Assembly (NCBI RefSeq): GCF_020497125.1
Contig: NC_059075.1
Location: forward strand, 34,818,003 to 34,882,002
DNA from: Mauremys mutica
Taxonomy: Eukaryota; Chordata; Testudines; Geoemydidae
DNA length: 64,000 nt
Reading direction: 5' to 3'
Part shown: positions 1-10,101 of the stretch, one piece after another
Position numbering within the stretch: position 1 is the stretch's first letter
How the letters are laid out: the number at the start of each line of letters is the position of its first letter
Program-made: the position numbers and the translations under genes
The notes under the pieces: model-generated
The model's input: the letters and a program-made list of their open reading frames with translations, nothing else
Told to the model about the DNA's origin: nothing
Database searches by the model: none

Positions 1-148
1 TGGCCCGTCAGGGTAATTCGCTTTCGGGCCGCGAGACAGTTTATATACATTGACTGTCATCAGGCATGGCCACCCGCAGCTTCCAGTGGCCACGGTTCGC
101 AGTTCCCGGCCAATCGGAGCTGCAGGAAGTGGTGGCCAGCACATTGAT
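1..148. mobile_element. hAT-type MITE fragment cut by the window edge
   Basis: GC-rich stretch with CpGs in otherwise AT-rich DNA. It holds a short GC module (CCAATCGGAGCTGC near 110-124, and its near mirror GCAGCTTCCAGTGGCC near 76-91) that recurs inside the MITEs at 6667-7368 and 49683-49896. The left half is outside the window, so terminal repeats and target duplication cannot be checked. Known: such modules occur inside hAT-type non-autonomous elements of turtles. Inferred: this is one such copy. Confidence 0.5.
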
Positions 149-807
149 AAAGTGGATCAGCTGTGGGGTTTTGTTGGTGAATTCAAGCAACAAGCAAGTT
201 CAGTTCATCTAAACAGAAAAATACAAGGAAATATCTGCATGTTGATAAAGTATTTCTGTAATTTATACACAAGTTAGGCATGGCTCTTAGGCTTTTTTTG
301 TTCGTTGACAAAGTGGCCTTTAGTGCTGCAAAGTCTGGGTTCCAGGAGACCCTCCTCTTCATTAATCACATTTCAGAGATCAGCACTTCTCTTTTTTTCT
401 GGCTTCAAAAACCGTTAATTTTTAAGCCAAATTTTGAGATCCTAGCTAGTGTGATGTTAATGAGTTTAGAAGTGGTTGTGTACTTCATTTTGAGACCAAG
501 CCCATCTAATTTCGAAAGGGAAAATTAAGCAAGAAATTAGGGCTTTGGCCTGTTAGGAGTGCCACACTGCCAGCTGATGCAGTACCAGCCTCAGTAGCTT
601 CAAAATCATCAGTACCCACTTTCATTTACCTGAGGCTTTTGTCACTAACCCACCAGTCCCTTGTGAACACTCCAATTATCTTTGAAGGTTGTTTTTTGTT
701 TGTTTGTTTGTTTTTAAAAGCAGATGATTAGATATATTACTTTCTGGCCAGTGATTGCTAGAAACTATGCAGGATGCATAAAGAGCTAAAGACACACATG
801 TTGTACT
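149..807. other. No recognisable feature
   Basis: AT-rich unique-looking sequence. The frame at 280-528 shows no family motif and no codon pattern of an exon. A short GTTT run lies near 697-712. Confidence 0.4.
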
Positions 808-1243
808 TGTAACCCTTCTGTCAGTCAGAGTTGGCAGCAACAAGGGCCAGGTTCAGTATCTAGGGGTTCCTTTTCAACAATACAACACAAAAAAACAGCT
901 CGAGCCCAGTGACCTGGGACAATTACACCCCACCCCCTGGGCACCTCTAAGAGGCAATACTTCCCCTCTCGCAAACACAGAGTCTGAGTGTAGCAAAAAA
1001 AAATTCATAAAAGGAGGGAAGTAACTTGGCATTAATTTGGGAAAACACCAAAACAGGGTTCACAAACAAAAACCATGAGCAAAATACACCCCCCCCAAGT
1101 AAGTTGGGCAGAGTCTTTTCCCCTCAGGTTCTTAAGTCCTGCAAACAAAAGTCCTTTTAACATGCCTGTCCCTTCTCTGCATCCCACTCACAGTTGCTGT
1201 CCTTGGTCAGAGTTCAGAAGTGCATCTGCAGAGTTCACCTCCC
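808..1243 (-). mobile_element. LTR-like relic, minus orientation
   Basis: Read on the minus strand this stretch ends in GGGTTACA at 808, a CA terminus of the LTR type. It abuts the TGTGACA start of the next LTR at 1244. It has A-rich patches and homopolymer C but no readable frame. No target duplication was found. It may be a separate LTR or part of the internal region of the neighbouring endogenous retrovirus. The boundary at 1244 is the only firm edge. Confidence 0.3.
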
Positions 1244-2355
1244 TGTGACATTCCATAACTTGGGGGACCTGTAACCCCTATATTCCTCATTTTCATATAA
1301 TTGTGATCTTATATATATAGCATGCCTTGTAAGGTATCAGGGGAAAGGTTATGATCTGCTGAAAGTTATTTCTCTATCCATATATGTATATTATTAATGC
1401 ATATAAAGTTATGAGAATTGTGTAGTATTTGGTTGTCACTAAAACATGCTGTAAGTTGGGGGAATCAGCCAGATATTAGCTCCTCAGAGGCAATAGCAAG
1501 GAAAGTAACCAACACCTGGGCAGGATGTCAAACAACCCATCAACAGCCATTGTCCAGCAAGGGAGCTACAATGCAATGACTCACCTGCATGAGGCCAGGC
1601 AGGGGAATTGCTCAATGTTGCTGGGAGAGACTCAGTAATGCTCACCTGACTCTGAAGGAGGGGAGGGGGGCAAAGCCAAGGCGGAGGAAAGGACATAATA
1701 AAAGGGAGAGACTTTTGCTATGCTTTCTCTCTCTCTTCCACCTGCATCTACAGACACCACCACCACCACCAAGCAACTGAAGCGCTGATCAAAGGGGAGA
1801 GACAGGCTGAAGAGCAGCCAGCTTGTGGTAAGAAGCATCTAAATTTGTAAGGACACTGAAAGTGTTAAGATGAGCTTAGAATGCATTTTGCTTTTATTTA
1901 ATTTGTCCAAATCTGACTTGTTATGCTTTGACTTATAATCATTTAAAATCTTTATAGCTAATAAATTTGTTTGTTTATTCTACCTGAAGCAGTGTGTTTG
2001 GTTTGAAGTGTGTCAGAGGATAACAAGCCTGGGACAACAAGCCTTAGGATAACAAGCCTGGTACATATCAATTTCTTTGTTAAATTGATGAACTTATATA
2101 AGCTTGCAGCACCCAGCGGGCATAACTGGACACTGCAAAATGGAGGTTCCTAGGTTTGTGTCTGGGACTGGAGATATTGGCTAGTGTCATTTGCTTACAA
2201 GTAGCTGGGAGCAGCTTACATGCCAGAGGCTGTGCGTGAACAGCCCAGGAGTGGGGGTTCTCACAGCAGAGCAGGGTAAGGCTGGCTCCCAGAGTCCAGG
2301 ATTGGAAAGGCCTAGCAGATCAGCAGTCCAGATAACACCAGAGGGGAACGTCACA
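1244..2355 (+). mobile_element. Endogenous retrovirus-type LTR, probably solo
   Basis: The stretch starts TGTGACATTCC and ends in GTCACA, the TG...CA ends of retroviral LTRs. It shares blocks in the same order with the LTR at 17792-18618: GCCTTGTAAGGTATC at 1324-1338, then ACTTATAATCA and the poly(A) signal AATAAA at 1960-1965. The presumed 5-bp target copies (CTCCC and CTCTT) match only partly, so the insertion is old or the ends are inexact. No gag or pol remnant was seen beside it. At 1112 bp it is longer than its relatives, and an internal insertion is possible. Confidence 0.6.
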
Positions 2356-2379
2356 CTCTTACCCTGGGTGGAGTAAGAA

Positions 2380-3190
2380 GGCACCTTACTCTCTCTGCTG
2401 CCTGGGCACTTGCTAGCCGCACCTCCCTGCCAGCTGCCCTGCTGGCCAATCATCAGACTTCCCTGCTAGGCTCCGCTCAGCTAGCCGCCCTGCTGGCCGA
2501 TTGCCATGCCTCTCCACCAGCCGCCCTCTCTTCGGGGCTCTGCTCTGCCATTTGCTGCATCTCTCCACTGGCCACCCTGCCAGTTGCTAGTCAAGACGTC
2601 TTCAGATCCCACCACTTAATACAGCTCTCAGTGACAAAGCCTCATTGCTGGTGCACACTGGTCAGTGTCTTGAATCAAAGACACTGTCCCAAAGCAGGTC
2701 TAATACTAAGACCTAGATATCAGTGATTTCAGCATGTAACAAGACTCCCAATTGAGTCTAAATTAACTCTTTTATTACACAATGGAGATAGGAAGGGTCA
2801 AATGGTGTCTGAGAATCTTCAGCAGGGCCCACACCACTAGGTACAAGTACCTATCCCCACCCTCTTTCAACTCACTGGGCTTTGGAACCCATGTCCCCTG
2901 CCTAGTGAGTGAAGTTTAGGTGAGGGTGAGTCCCTCCATAGGGATATGCCAAGTACAATTCTGCTGCCCTCGATTCACACAACAAGGATAACAACCCTTT
3001 ATTACTCCCACCCCAATAACAAGAAGCCTGGGGATCCAACACCAGGCAAAAGCGATCATTTGGGCAAGCAATCCCATCCTGCTGAGCACCTAGGCAGGGT
3101 AGGTGTGCCCATATAAATGAGATCAGCTCCTGAAGTCCTCTTGCACAGCTCATCACTCGATGTCAGCAGAGAGCTCGTTCAGACTCTGCT
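2380..3190 (-). mobile_element. LTR-like repeat, minus orientation
   Basis: On the minus strand there is a TATA-like TTTATATGG near 3110-3118 followed about 115 bp downstream by AATAAA (plus-strand TTTATT near 2998-3003), and a second AATAAA near 2771. The plus strand at 2430-2560 carries loosely repeated GCCCTGCTGGCC blocks. This promoter then poly(A) order fits an LTR, but TG/CA ends and a target duplication could not be fixed. It could instead be two fused fragments. Confidence 0.3.
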
Positions 3191-4802
3191 TACATCCTCA
3201 AAGAAACATTTTTTTCTTCCTTGGATTTGTACATATCCATTATCAGTCAAGATAATGTGGCACACGAAAAAATGCAGTGTGGATACAAAAATGAAAAAGA
3301 ACAATTCATTACAGTTTGATGGTAGTTTTACTTTCATTGTCACTTAAAATGAAAAGGCCTCTTTTCTCACACAGCAAAGGGATCAGGCTACTGATTTGAA
3401 ATCTTTGGATTTGTGCTCATTATTATTGTTTTTAGTTAGTGGTGTTCTTTAACTAGGCCCTGTTATGCAGGTTGTACATTTATGGGTTAGCTTACATTTA
3501 TTTTCCAGCTTCATTTGTCCAGCAAAGGCTATTTTTTGGGGTGTGGGGGGGAGTACATTCCATTTTGTTTTGTTTTGTTTTATTTTAATGCACTTATTTA
3601 ATGCACTTTATTTTAATGCACTTTAATGCACTTCTTTTCTATGCCAATAGCTTTTGTTCCAAAAAAATTGTCAAAACACCACATTTTGGAGATGCTGGAA
3701 ATCCAGCTCCTTTCAAAATTTCAGTGCTTGAGCCCTACACTATAACTAATGATGGATGAATTAAAAAAAGGTTCTGTCTGTCTAGCACAATCAGCACTGT
3801 GAGATTGGGTTCAGAAGCTTATAAAAAATGTTTCTGAACTGGAGACGGGCCCAAGTTGCAAAGTTCAGATGTACATTCAAATGTGGTGCAGTATGGATGT
3901 TTTAGACATGGGGTTCTGGTTTGTCTCACAACAGAGACAGAATCCAGCCATGCAATTATGATCTAGGCCAACACTCATCCACAACATTCAGGATATGTTT
4001 GGAGCTGGGATCTTGTCTTGGGCCCATTTCTATTTTGATTTAGCCAGATTGATAAGATCTGGAAAAAAGGGATCGAAACTGAACAAGAAGAGTTGGCTCT
4101 AATGATATTTTGTATCTTCTGGTCTCAGACAGAACAAAAGGACAGGCAGGAGAAAACAACAAATAGAGGGAGAAAAAGATTAATCAAATATTTGAGGACT
4201 TTCAAAAAGGTTCCAAAAATGGGGAAAGATTCAGGGGAGGTAGATAGATTATTTTTTATTGAAACCATTCCTGCACAAGATCCCACAAGATGTATATTCC
4301 TCCTTCTGATATTAAATTGGGCCACTGCCCCGTAAATAAAAAGTCCAATGCGGAGATTTGTTATGTGTCAAACTGCTTAGTGATTACTTTATAGCCAGCT
4401 CCATACATTATTCATTGTTTCTTCAAGCTATATTACATGTATATTATTCTCTCTCTCACACACACGTGCACACACACATTATAAAAAATGTACAAAACAT
4501 GACCTGGTTAAGACAGTGTCATTAATAATGTAGCATCAGGGTATCCAAATGAAGTAGGTGACACTGCACAGTGTAAGATCCCCAACTCCTTAAATCTGGC
4601 CAGAGCCCTCAATTAAAATAAAAATGCCCGATCCCCTTGAGCTGGAGCCAGGCAGGACCACCAAAAACATTTTTTAACTTTCACTTTCAATTTCTCCTAG
4701 CCTCTTTCAAACCACCAAGGGCAACCCAGCAAGTTGAGAACAAGAGACTTATTCTGCAAAACATGTTGTTCACAAAACACTTTAGAGAGGTGATATAAAT
4801 CC
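3191..4802. other. No recognisable gene; simple repeats only
   Basis: AT-rich DNA with TTTTG runs near 3562-3582, short direct repeats of TTTAATGCACTT near 3585-3632, and a (CA)n run near 4457-4480. Frames of up to 80 codons show no motif. Confidence 0.4.
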
Positions 4803-4960
4803 TGCATCATTCTCCCCATAGTTCAGCTGGTGAAACTAAAGTACAGGGAAGTTAGGTGATTTTTTTCCCCCAAGGTCTCCAAGTAAAACACTGATCTGGG
4901 AATAAAACACAGGTCTCTTGACTCAGGTGCCCTAACCACTGGACAACATTCCCACCCAAT
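4803..4960 (+). repeat. MIR-like CORE-SINE relic
   Basis: The order of short blocks matches the body of a MIR element: a GGTGAAACTAAAG segment, GGTGATTTTTT...CCAAGGTCTCC, then CAGGTCTCTTGACTCAGGTGCCCTAACCACTGG. The last part is the familiar coding-like end of MIR body sequence. Known: MIRs are ancient tRNA-derived SINEs shared by amniotes. No tRNA-like 5' promoter remains readable. Confidence 0.5.
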
Positions 4961-6084
4961 ATCAAGCCATCTTTCACTTTTTTGCAGGAGGGAGAAGAAT
5001 AAAAAAATAGTTTCTTTTTCCTTCTGAATATATTCTGGCATTTCCTCTGCAGTGGACTTCAAGAGACCAACTCCACAGCTATATTTTTTTCATAGAAGAA
5101 GTTCTGCTCCAAACCCTAGCTTATTTTTCTTGTAAGCCCTCCAGAATTTAAAGGCTTTTCATTTCTCTCTCCCTTTTGAAAAGCCATTTCTAGTCTATTC
5201 CAATTCCAACCTAGGCTCTTATTTTAGATTTCCTGGACATTTTGTTATTCCAACTGTCAGGGCATGTAAACCAACATTCTTCTTCCCCGGATGGAGATGA
5301 AAACAAAGAGAAAGCTGATTCCTGGTTGAGCAAGAGAAAAGAAGCAAAGAACTTTTTCACTGTTCACATCAAAGAAGCCAGGAGGTTCCTGAATTTCATG
5401 ATCACCACATACCACCCTAGGCTCTGTGTATTTACTTGCTTAATCTGCTTGTGGATTTGGAGAAATGTTTAGACTGAACAAATCCTAACCTGAGTACTGG
5501 TATCCATAGTAACAGTCCTCAGAGTAACAGGAAGATATAGAAGACTAACACCTCTAGCACTCAAGGAAGGGTAACATAACACTTGGTACATTCATTTACT
5601 TGAGTTCCACTTTACCGGCATTCAATGGAAAATATACTTAGGCAGGGATTGGCAAGAAAGCTTGATTAAAGAGGGAACCAACCAAACACTGAATGCAAGT
5701 TTTTGGAGAGTCAGAAAATTGTGGTTCACTTATTTGTTGTGTTATTCTCTGAAATTCTGATCCAGCTGGTACTGTCAGCAGATGTGGAAATAACACCAGA
5801 AGGACTTTCCTTAGAGTATACCCAGCCCAACCTAAATCTCTGAAATGCTGGAAATCTTGAGGGAGATTGACCCTGCATACAGAGGGTTTGGAGCCCCAAC
5901 CTTTTCTCTTGCCCGTCTCTAAAGGAGTAGGAATAGAGTACTCCTGTGCTTCCTCTAGCACAGGGACAGGAATTTTGCCTGGCTCATCCACAGGGCACTA
6001 AAGCTTTTCTGCCCTCCCCATTCCCACTTCGCACTCACAAAAGGCCATGCAAAAGCTGGCCCTGAAATGGCAGGAATCACATTT
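4961..6084. other. No recognisable feature
   Basis: The largest frame is 117 codons on the minus strand (5638-5991). It lacks a domain, signal sequence or family motif, and no splice context supports it. It is treated as chance. Confidence 0.4.
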
Positions 6085-6215
6085 TCCCAAAATAGGAAAC
6101 TGACTCATGGAAACATAGACTTGCCTGAGGTTCACACAGGAGACTTGTGATGGAGATACAAATGGAACCCTGGCTTCCTGGCCTCCAGTCCTGTGCACCA
6201 CAGGAGTATCTTGGT
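6085..6215 (+). repeat. MIR-like CORE-SINE relic
   Basis: Contains a diverged ACTGACTCATGGAAACATAG...TTGCCTGAGGTTCACACAGG block and then TGGAACCCTGGCTTCCTGGCC, in the order of the MIR core (ACTTGCCCAAGGTCACACAG followed by GAACCCAGGTCT-type sequence). It is less complete than the copy at 30180-30418. Confidence 0.5.
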
Positions 6216-6666
6216 CTAGTTTTTTCATTCAATCAGGCCAAAAACACCACCACAGCAGCCTTACTGTACATTGACACTTCTGATTCTACTGCCAAATGGA
6301 ACTCTGAAAGGCCCAGGCAGTGCAAGGATACAAACAAAATGAGGAAAATCGTAAACTGATCTTTTTGAACCTTAAACCTTAAAAAGAACTTAGGGACACA
6401 TATTCAGAGTATTTTTAATTTGTCCAGAGCAGTTATTTATTTCCCTAGTTATTTTCACTGGAGGATCAAGAGAGAAAATGAATGGTTTAAAATTGACACA
6501 GTTGATTAAATAATTATTCAAGATTTATTTTAACAATTAATATATGTGATGAGGGAAACTATTATAATATTTTTATGAAAAAATGGATTTGCATATACTA
6601 CAAACATGATATAACATTTTCTGATGTGAGAAAGTCCTTATTTAAAACAAAAACCCTGATGGAAAT

Positions 6667-7368
6667 AGGGTTGCCAATTTTCTGATTGCAGAAAACCAAA
6701 CACCCTTACCATGCCATGCTACACCTCTTCCCTGAGGCCCCACCCACCATTCCCTCCATTCCCCCCCCACCGTTGCTCGCTCTCACCCACTGTCGCTCAC
6801 TCACTCATTTTCAGCAGGCTGAGGGCTCCAGCTGGGGGTGCGGGCTCAGGGATGGGGGTGGGATGGAGTGAGGACACTGCTGGGAGTGCAGGCTCTGGGG
6901 TGGGGCTGGGGATGAGGGAGTTGGGGCTCAGGGCTCAGGCTCAGGGCTGGGGTGTGGGAGGGGGTTCAGGGTGCGGGCTCTGAGCAGCACATACCTCAGG
7001 TGGCTCCCAGAAGTGGCCAGTAAGTCCCTGCAGCCCATAGGTGCAAGGGCAGCCAGGGGTTCTGCACATTGCCCACACGAGCCACCTCCACATCTCCCAT
7101 TGTCCGCAGTTCCTGGCCAATGGGAGCTGCAGAGCCAGTGCTCGGGGTGGGGGCAGGGTGTGGAGTCTCCCTGCCTCCCACTCCCCCATGCCTAGGGGCC
7201 ACAGGGACATGCCAGCCGCTTCTGGGAGCCACACAGAGCCAGGGCAGGCAGGGAGCCTGCCTTAGCCCCGCTGTGCTGCTGACCGGACTTTTAACTGCCC
7301 AGTCAGCTGAGCTGACCGGAGCTTTTCAACTGGGTGTTCCCATGAAAAACAGGATGCTTGGAAACCCT
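6667..7368. mobile_element. 702-bp MITE with AGGGTTGCCAA inverted ends
   Basis: Starts AGGGTTGCCAA and ends TTGGAAACCCT, an imperfect 11-bp terminal inverted repeat. The interior is GC-rich and holds many GGGGTGGGG/GGGCTCAGGG blocks (6830-6985), which could form G-quadruplexes. It also holds the GGCCAATGGGAGCTGCAGAG module near 7116-7135, shared with two other elements in the window. A clear target duplication was not found. There is no transposase frame; overlapping open frames here follow from its GC content. The element at 53606-53726 has the same ends. Confidence 0.65.
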
Positions 7369-8365
7369 AAGGAAGAAATGAACCTCACTCTTAAGACCAA
7401 AGGGCTTGATTTCTGCAAGTGTTGCTCCCATCAGTACTAGTAACACAAGTAATCCTGTTGTGTAAATAAGACAATTTGTACACATATTGCCCACTGTGTC
7501 TAAGTATTGAAGAACCAAAAATAGGGGTGGAAATGCTTCCAAAAAGGGTTTTCAAGGCAGTCCTAAAAGCTTTTTGCTCTCTCTCCAGCTTGGTAGGTGA
7601 CTTCTAATCAGGAGTTGGGAAGTACATTAATATCACCAACTGAAGGCTATTTTCATAATAGTCTCAGAAGGTTAGAGACAAGAACAGGAAATGCAGGAAT
7701 GGAATATGTTGAACTTGCCTGCAATAATTGCAATGGCATGAGAAATGAATACCACTCTCACTCCAACCTCCTTTTGCCATCTGCTAGACTTAACTAGCAG
7801 TGACACATCCTTTTATAGAGACATCATTCAGGAGGTTATAGACAATAGAAAGTTATCCGGACTCACGTTTCCTTAAGGAAGTCCATAAATCATAGCTTTA
7901 AAATAATATGGGAACAGTGGAGCACCTTCTGGCAAGTGACTACTGTGTGCACAACATCCGCTATAGTTATTTTCTGAAACAAGTTGAGCTTAGTTGTATT
8001 TGTCTAACCTGGAAGTGACCTTTCAGATGTGGATATATATCATTTGAGGCAGAACAGGACAAAGATGTGCATTATTGCAACCTCTCCCTCCATTAATATA
8101 ACCTAACAACTGGGAATCACTGGAAATAAGATCTTTAAATTCTTCATCTCTTGAGCATTAAGCCTTTGAAGGTACTGCAATTTCTAAACACTTACATACA
8201 CTGTCCTAGTACACAGAGATCTATCTAAGGCTGATCCAATGTTCTTGAAATCAGTCAAAGGGCTCCCACTGGACACAGAATGGGGCCCTTGGTGGCTGCT
8301 CCTGTGTCTTTCAGGCAGAAGGAGATGTGATGGCAGCTTTTGAATTCTATACCACAGAGGAGCTC
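7369..8365. other. No recognisable feature
   Basis: Unique-looking AT-rich DNA between the MITE and the LTR cluster. No frame with motifs. Confidence 0.4.
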
Positions 8366-8880
8366 TGTAACAGGGTGACAACTCACCCTGCTGGTCGTCC
8401 ATGGAATTAGCTCTCCAGCCTTTGCAGCGCCCTCTGCACGCCTGAGTCTCGCCTGTCACTGGCCCCGTGTCCCTCCCAGATCCCGGTGCCCCTTTCCCTT
8501 GGGTGCTGCCCCCTGGCAGTACCCCACAGTCTCTCTGGGTCTCCCCTCCAAGGGGAATCTCCAACTCCCTATCCCCACCTCGTCTCAGTCTTGGGCTACT
8601 GCCAGTCACCATCTAGCCCCTGCTCACTGGGGTGGACTGCAGTGTAAAAGCCACTCATCATAGGCAAGGGGGCGGGGTTGGATCTGCTGCCTTTGCCTAC
8701 CCTGGGCTGCCCCTCTGCAACCCCAGTACCTTTCCGGCCTTTATCAAGGCCTGCAGCTCCCCAGCTCCTTTAGCCTTTCCGCAGTTCTGTTCCACTCAGG
8801 TACCGTGCTCAGCTCCCAGCAGCCAGGTCATCCTCTCTCAGCAAGCTAGAGAGAGACTCTTGAACTCTGGCTAGCAGGCC

Positions 8881-8909
8881 TTTTATAGGGCCATCTGCGG
8901 CCTGATTGG
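8881..8909 (-). promoter_or_regulatory. LTR promoter module: CCAAT box and TATAAAA
   Basis: On the minus strand CCAAT (8905-8909) is followed by CTATAAAAGG (TATAAAA at 8881-8887). Spacing and order are those of a retroviral U3 promoter. Transcription would run toward lower coordinates. Activity is not shown by sequence alone. Confidence 0.45.
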
Positions 8910-9659
8910 GGCATGGCCCTAGCTGAGGCTGTTTCCTCAATCAGCCTAGGTTCCCTACCACAGCCCTCTCCCAGGACTGTTTTCAGCCCATCAGGGCAGG
9001 AGCAGAGTTACTGCCTCACTACAAGCTCTAAGAGAAAATATTAGCTAGAAGCAACAATGGGGATTGTGAGTGGAACTGGCTGGGAATTAGCCATTGAAAA
9101 GCTATTTCCAATACATCTCTTGCCAGCTGGGTGTGAACCTGCACTCTCTGCTTGTGCGGCCCCTTGCTGGCTGCTGGCCTTGTCAGAGTGACTTCAATGG
9201 CTCAGCCCTCCAGTTAAATCACACACAGTCTAAACACAAGAAGGAACCTCTTCCGGGGTATCAAAAGTCCAATAGGGCCTATCACTGTGCCCTTGTTGGA
9301 ATCTGAAGCCCTGTCTCTTGGCTTAATTCTCAGCCTCTTCTGGGCTAGCTTTACATCTGTCCCAGCCCTGTTTGGAGTACTGCCCCCAGGGCTTTCTCCC
9401 TGGAGACTTTGTCCTCAGAAGTTCTCTGGTGTCCCTTTAAGTCCCACCTTTCACTTTGGCCTCTAAACAAATCTTATCACCTACTCAGGGCTTAGGCCAC
9501 TTCCCCAGTGGCTGGTTGGGGGACCCAGGCCCACTCACTATTCCGGGTCCCAACCCGGAGACCCTACAGCAGCCACATGCTGCTTTCTTTAATAGTTGTT
9601 GCTGCTGCTGCATTTCCTGGGCTGTTTCCCACTCCATTCCATCACCTTCTTGCATTCTC

Positions 9660-9880
9660 TATCTGAACAGGGTCTCTCCCAGACCTCCTTGCCTGGACAA
9701 TTTCTCAGTCTCTGCCTTGATTTCTCAGGGTCTTCTCTCAGGCCTCTTTGCCTGGAGAGTTTGCAACAGTCTCTTTCAGTCAGGGTTCTCTCTCCCAGGC
9801 CTCTGTGCCTGGAGAGCTTCACAGTCCTATCCCTGCTCAAGCAGGGTTGCTTCTCAGTCTCTTCACCTGTGGAGTTTCAT
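9660..9880. repeat. Minisatellite of about 58 bp inside the LTR block
   Basis: The phrase GCCT(C/T)(C/T)NTGCCTGGA recurs at 9683, 9742 and 9799, giving 57-59 bp spacing, with a weaker fourth unit near 9860 (CTCTTCACCTGTGGAG). Units also share TTCTC(T)CAG and CAGGGTT. It explains the long low-complexity open frames here. Confidence 0.6.
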
Positions 9881-9948
9881 GGCCTTCCACTCCTCCTTCA
9901 CCCTTCTGGTCCCAGCCAGCAACTGCCCTGATCAGGACCTGCAGCTCC

Positions 9949-9978
9949 TTTTAACTGAGCCTGCTGGGCTCTGATTGG
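9949..9978 (-). promoter_or_regulatory. Second LTR promoter module: CCAAT box and TTAAAAG
   Basis: Minus strand: CAGCCAATCAGAG (CCAAT at 9974-9978) followed by GCTCAGTTAAAAGG (TTAAAA at 9949-9954). It has the same layout as the module at 8881-8909, which is why the block looks like two LTR units. Confidence 0.4.
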
Positions 9979-10101
9979 CTGCTTCTCTGCAGCCTTTCTA
10001 GGCTGTCCTGGAAAAACTACCTTCACTGCTCCTTTTCTGGGACAGAGTGTGGCAAGGCCTCCAGCAGAGGGTCATCAAAGGGCCTGGTACATCTCATCAC
10101 A

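Larger units (their letters stand above)
8366..10101 (-). mobile_element. Tandem or composite LTRs, minus orientation
   Basis: On the minus strand the block runs from TGTGATGAGATG (10101) to TGTTACA (8366), TG...CA ends. Two promoter-like modules, each CCAATCA followed by a TATA-type box about 20 bp on, lie 1.07 kb apart. This suggests two LTRs or a duplicated LTR rather than one. A perfect 8-bp stem (CAGGGTGA/TCACCCTG) lies at 8371-8390. No target duplication matched. A minisatellite sits inside (9660-9880). Open frames of 142 and 172 codons are low-complexity and not gene-like. Confidence 0.5.

Noticed and set aside
5638..5991. 117-codon minus-strand frame
   Set aside because: No motif, no signal or splice context, and length is within chance for 64 kb in six frames.
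9456..9974. 172-codon frame rich in Ser, Leu and Cys
   Set aside because: Lies on the LTR antisense strand across a 58-bp minisatellite. Low complexity, no domain.
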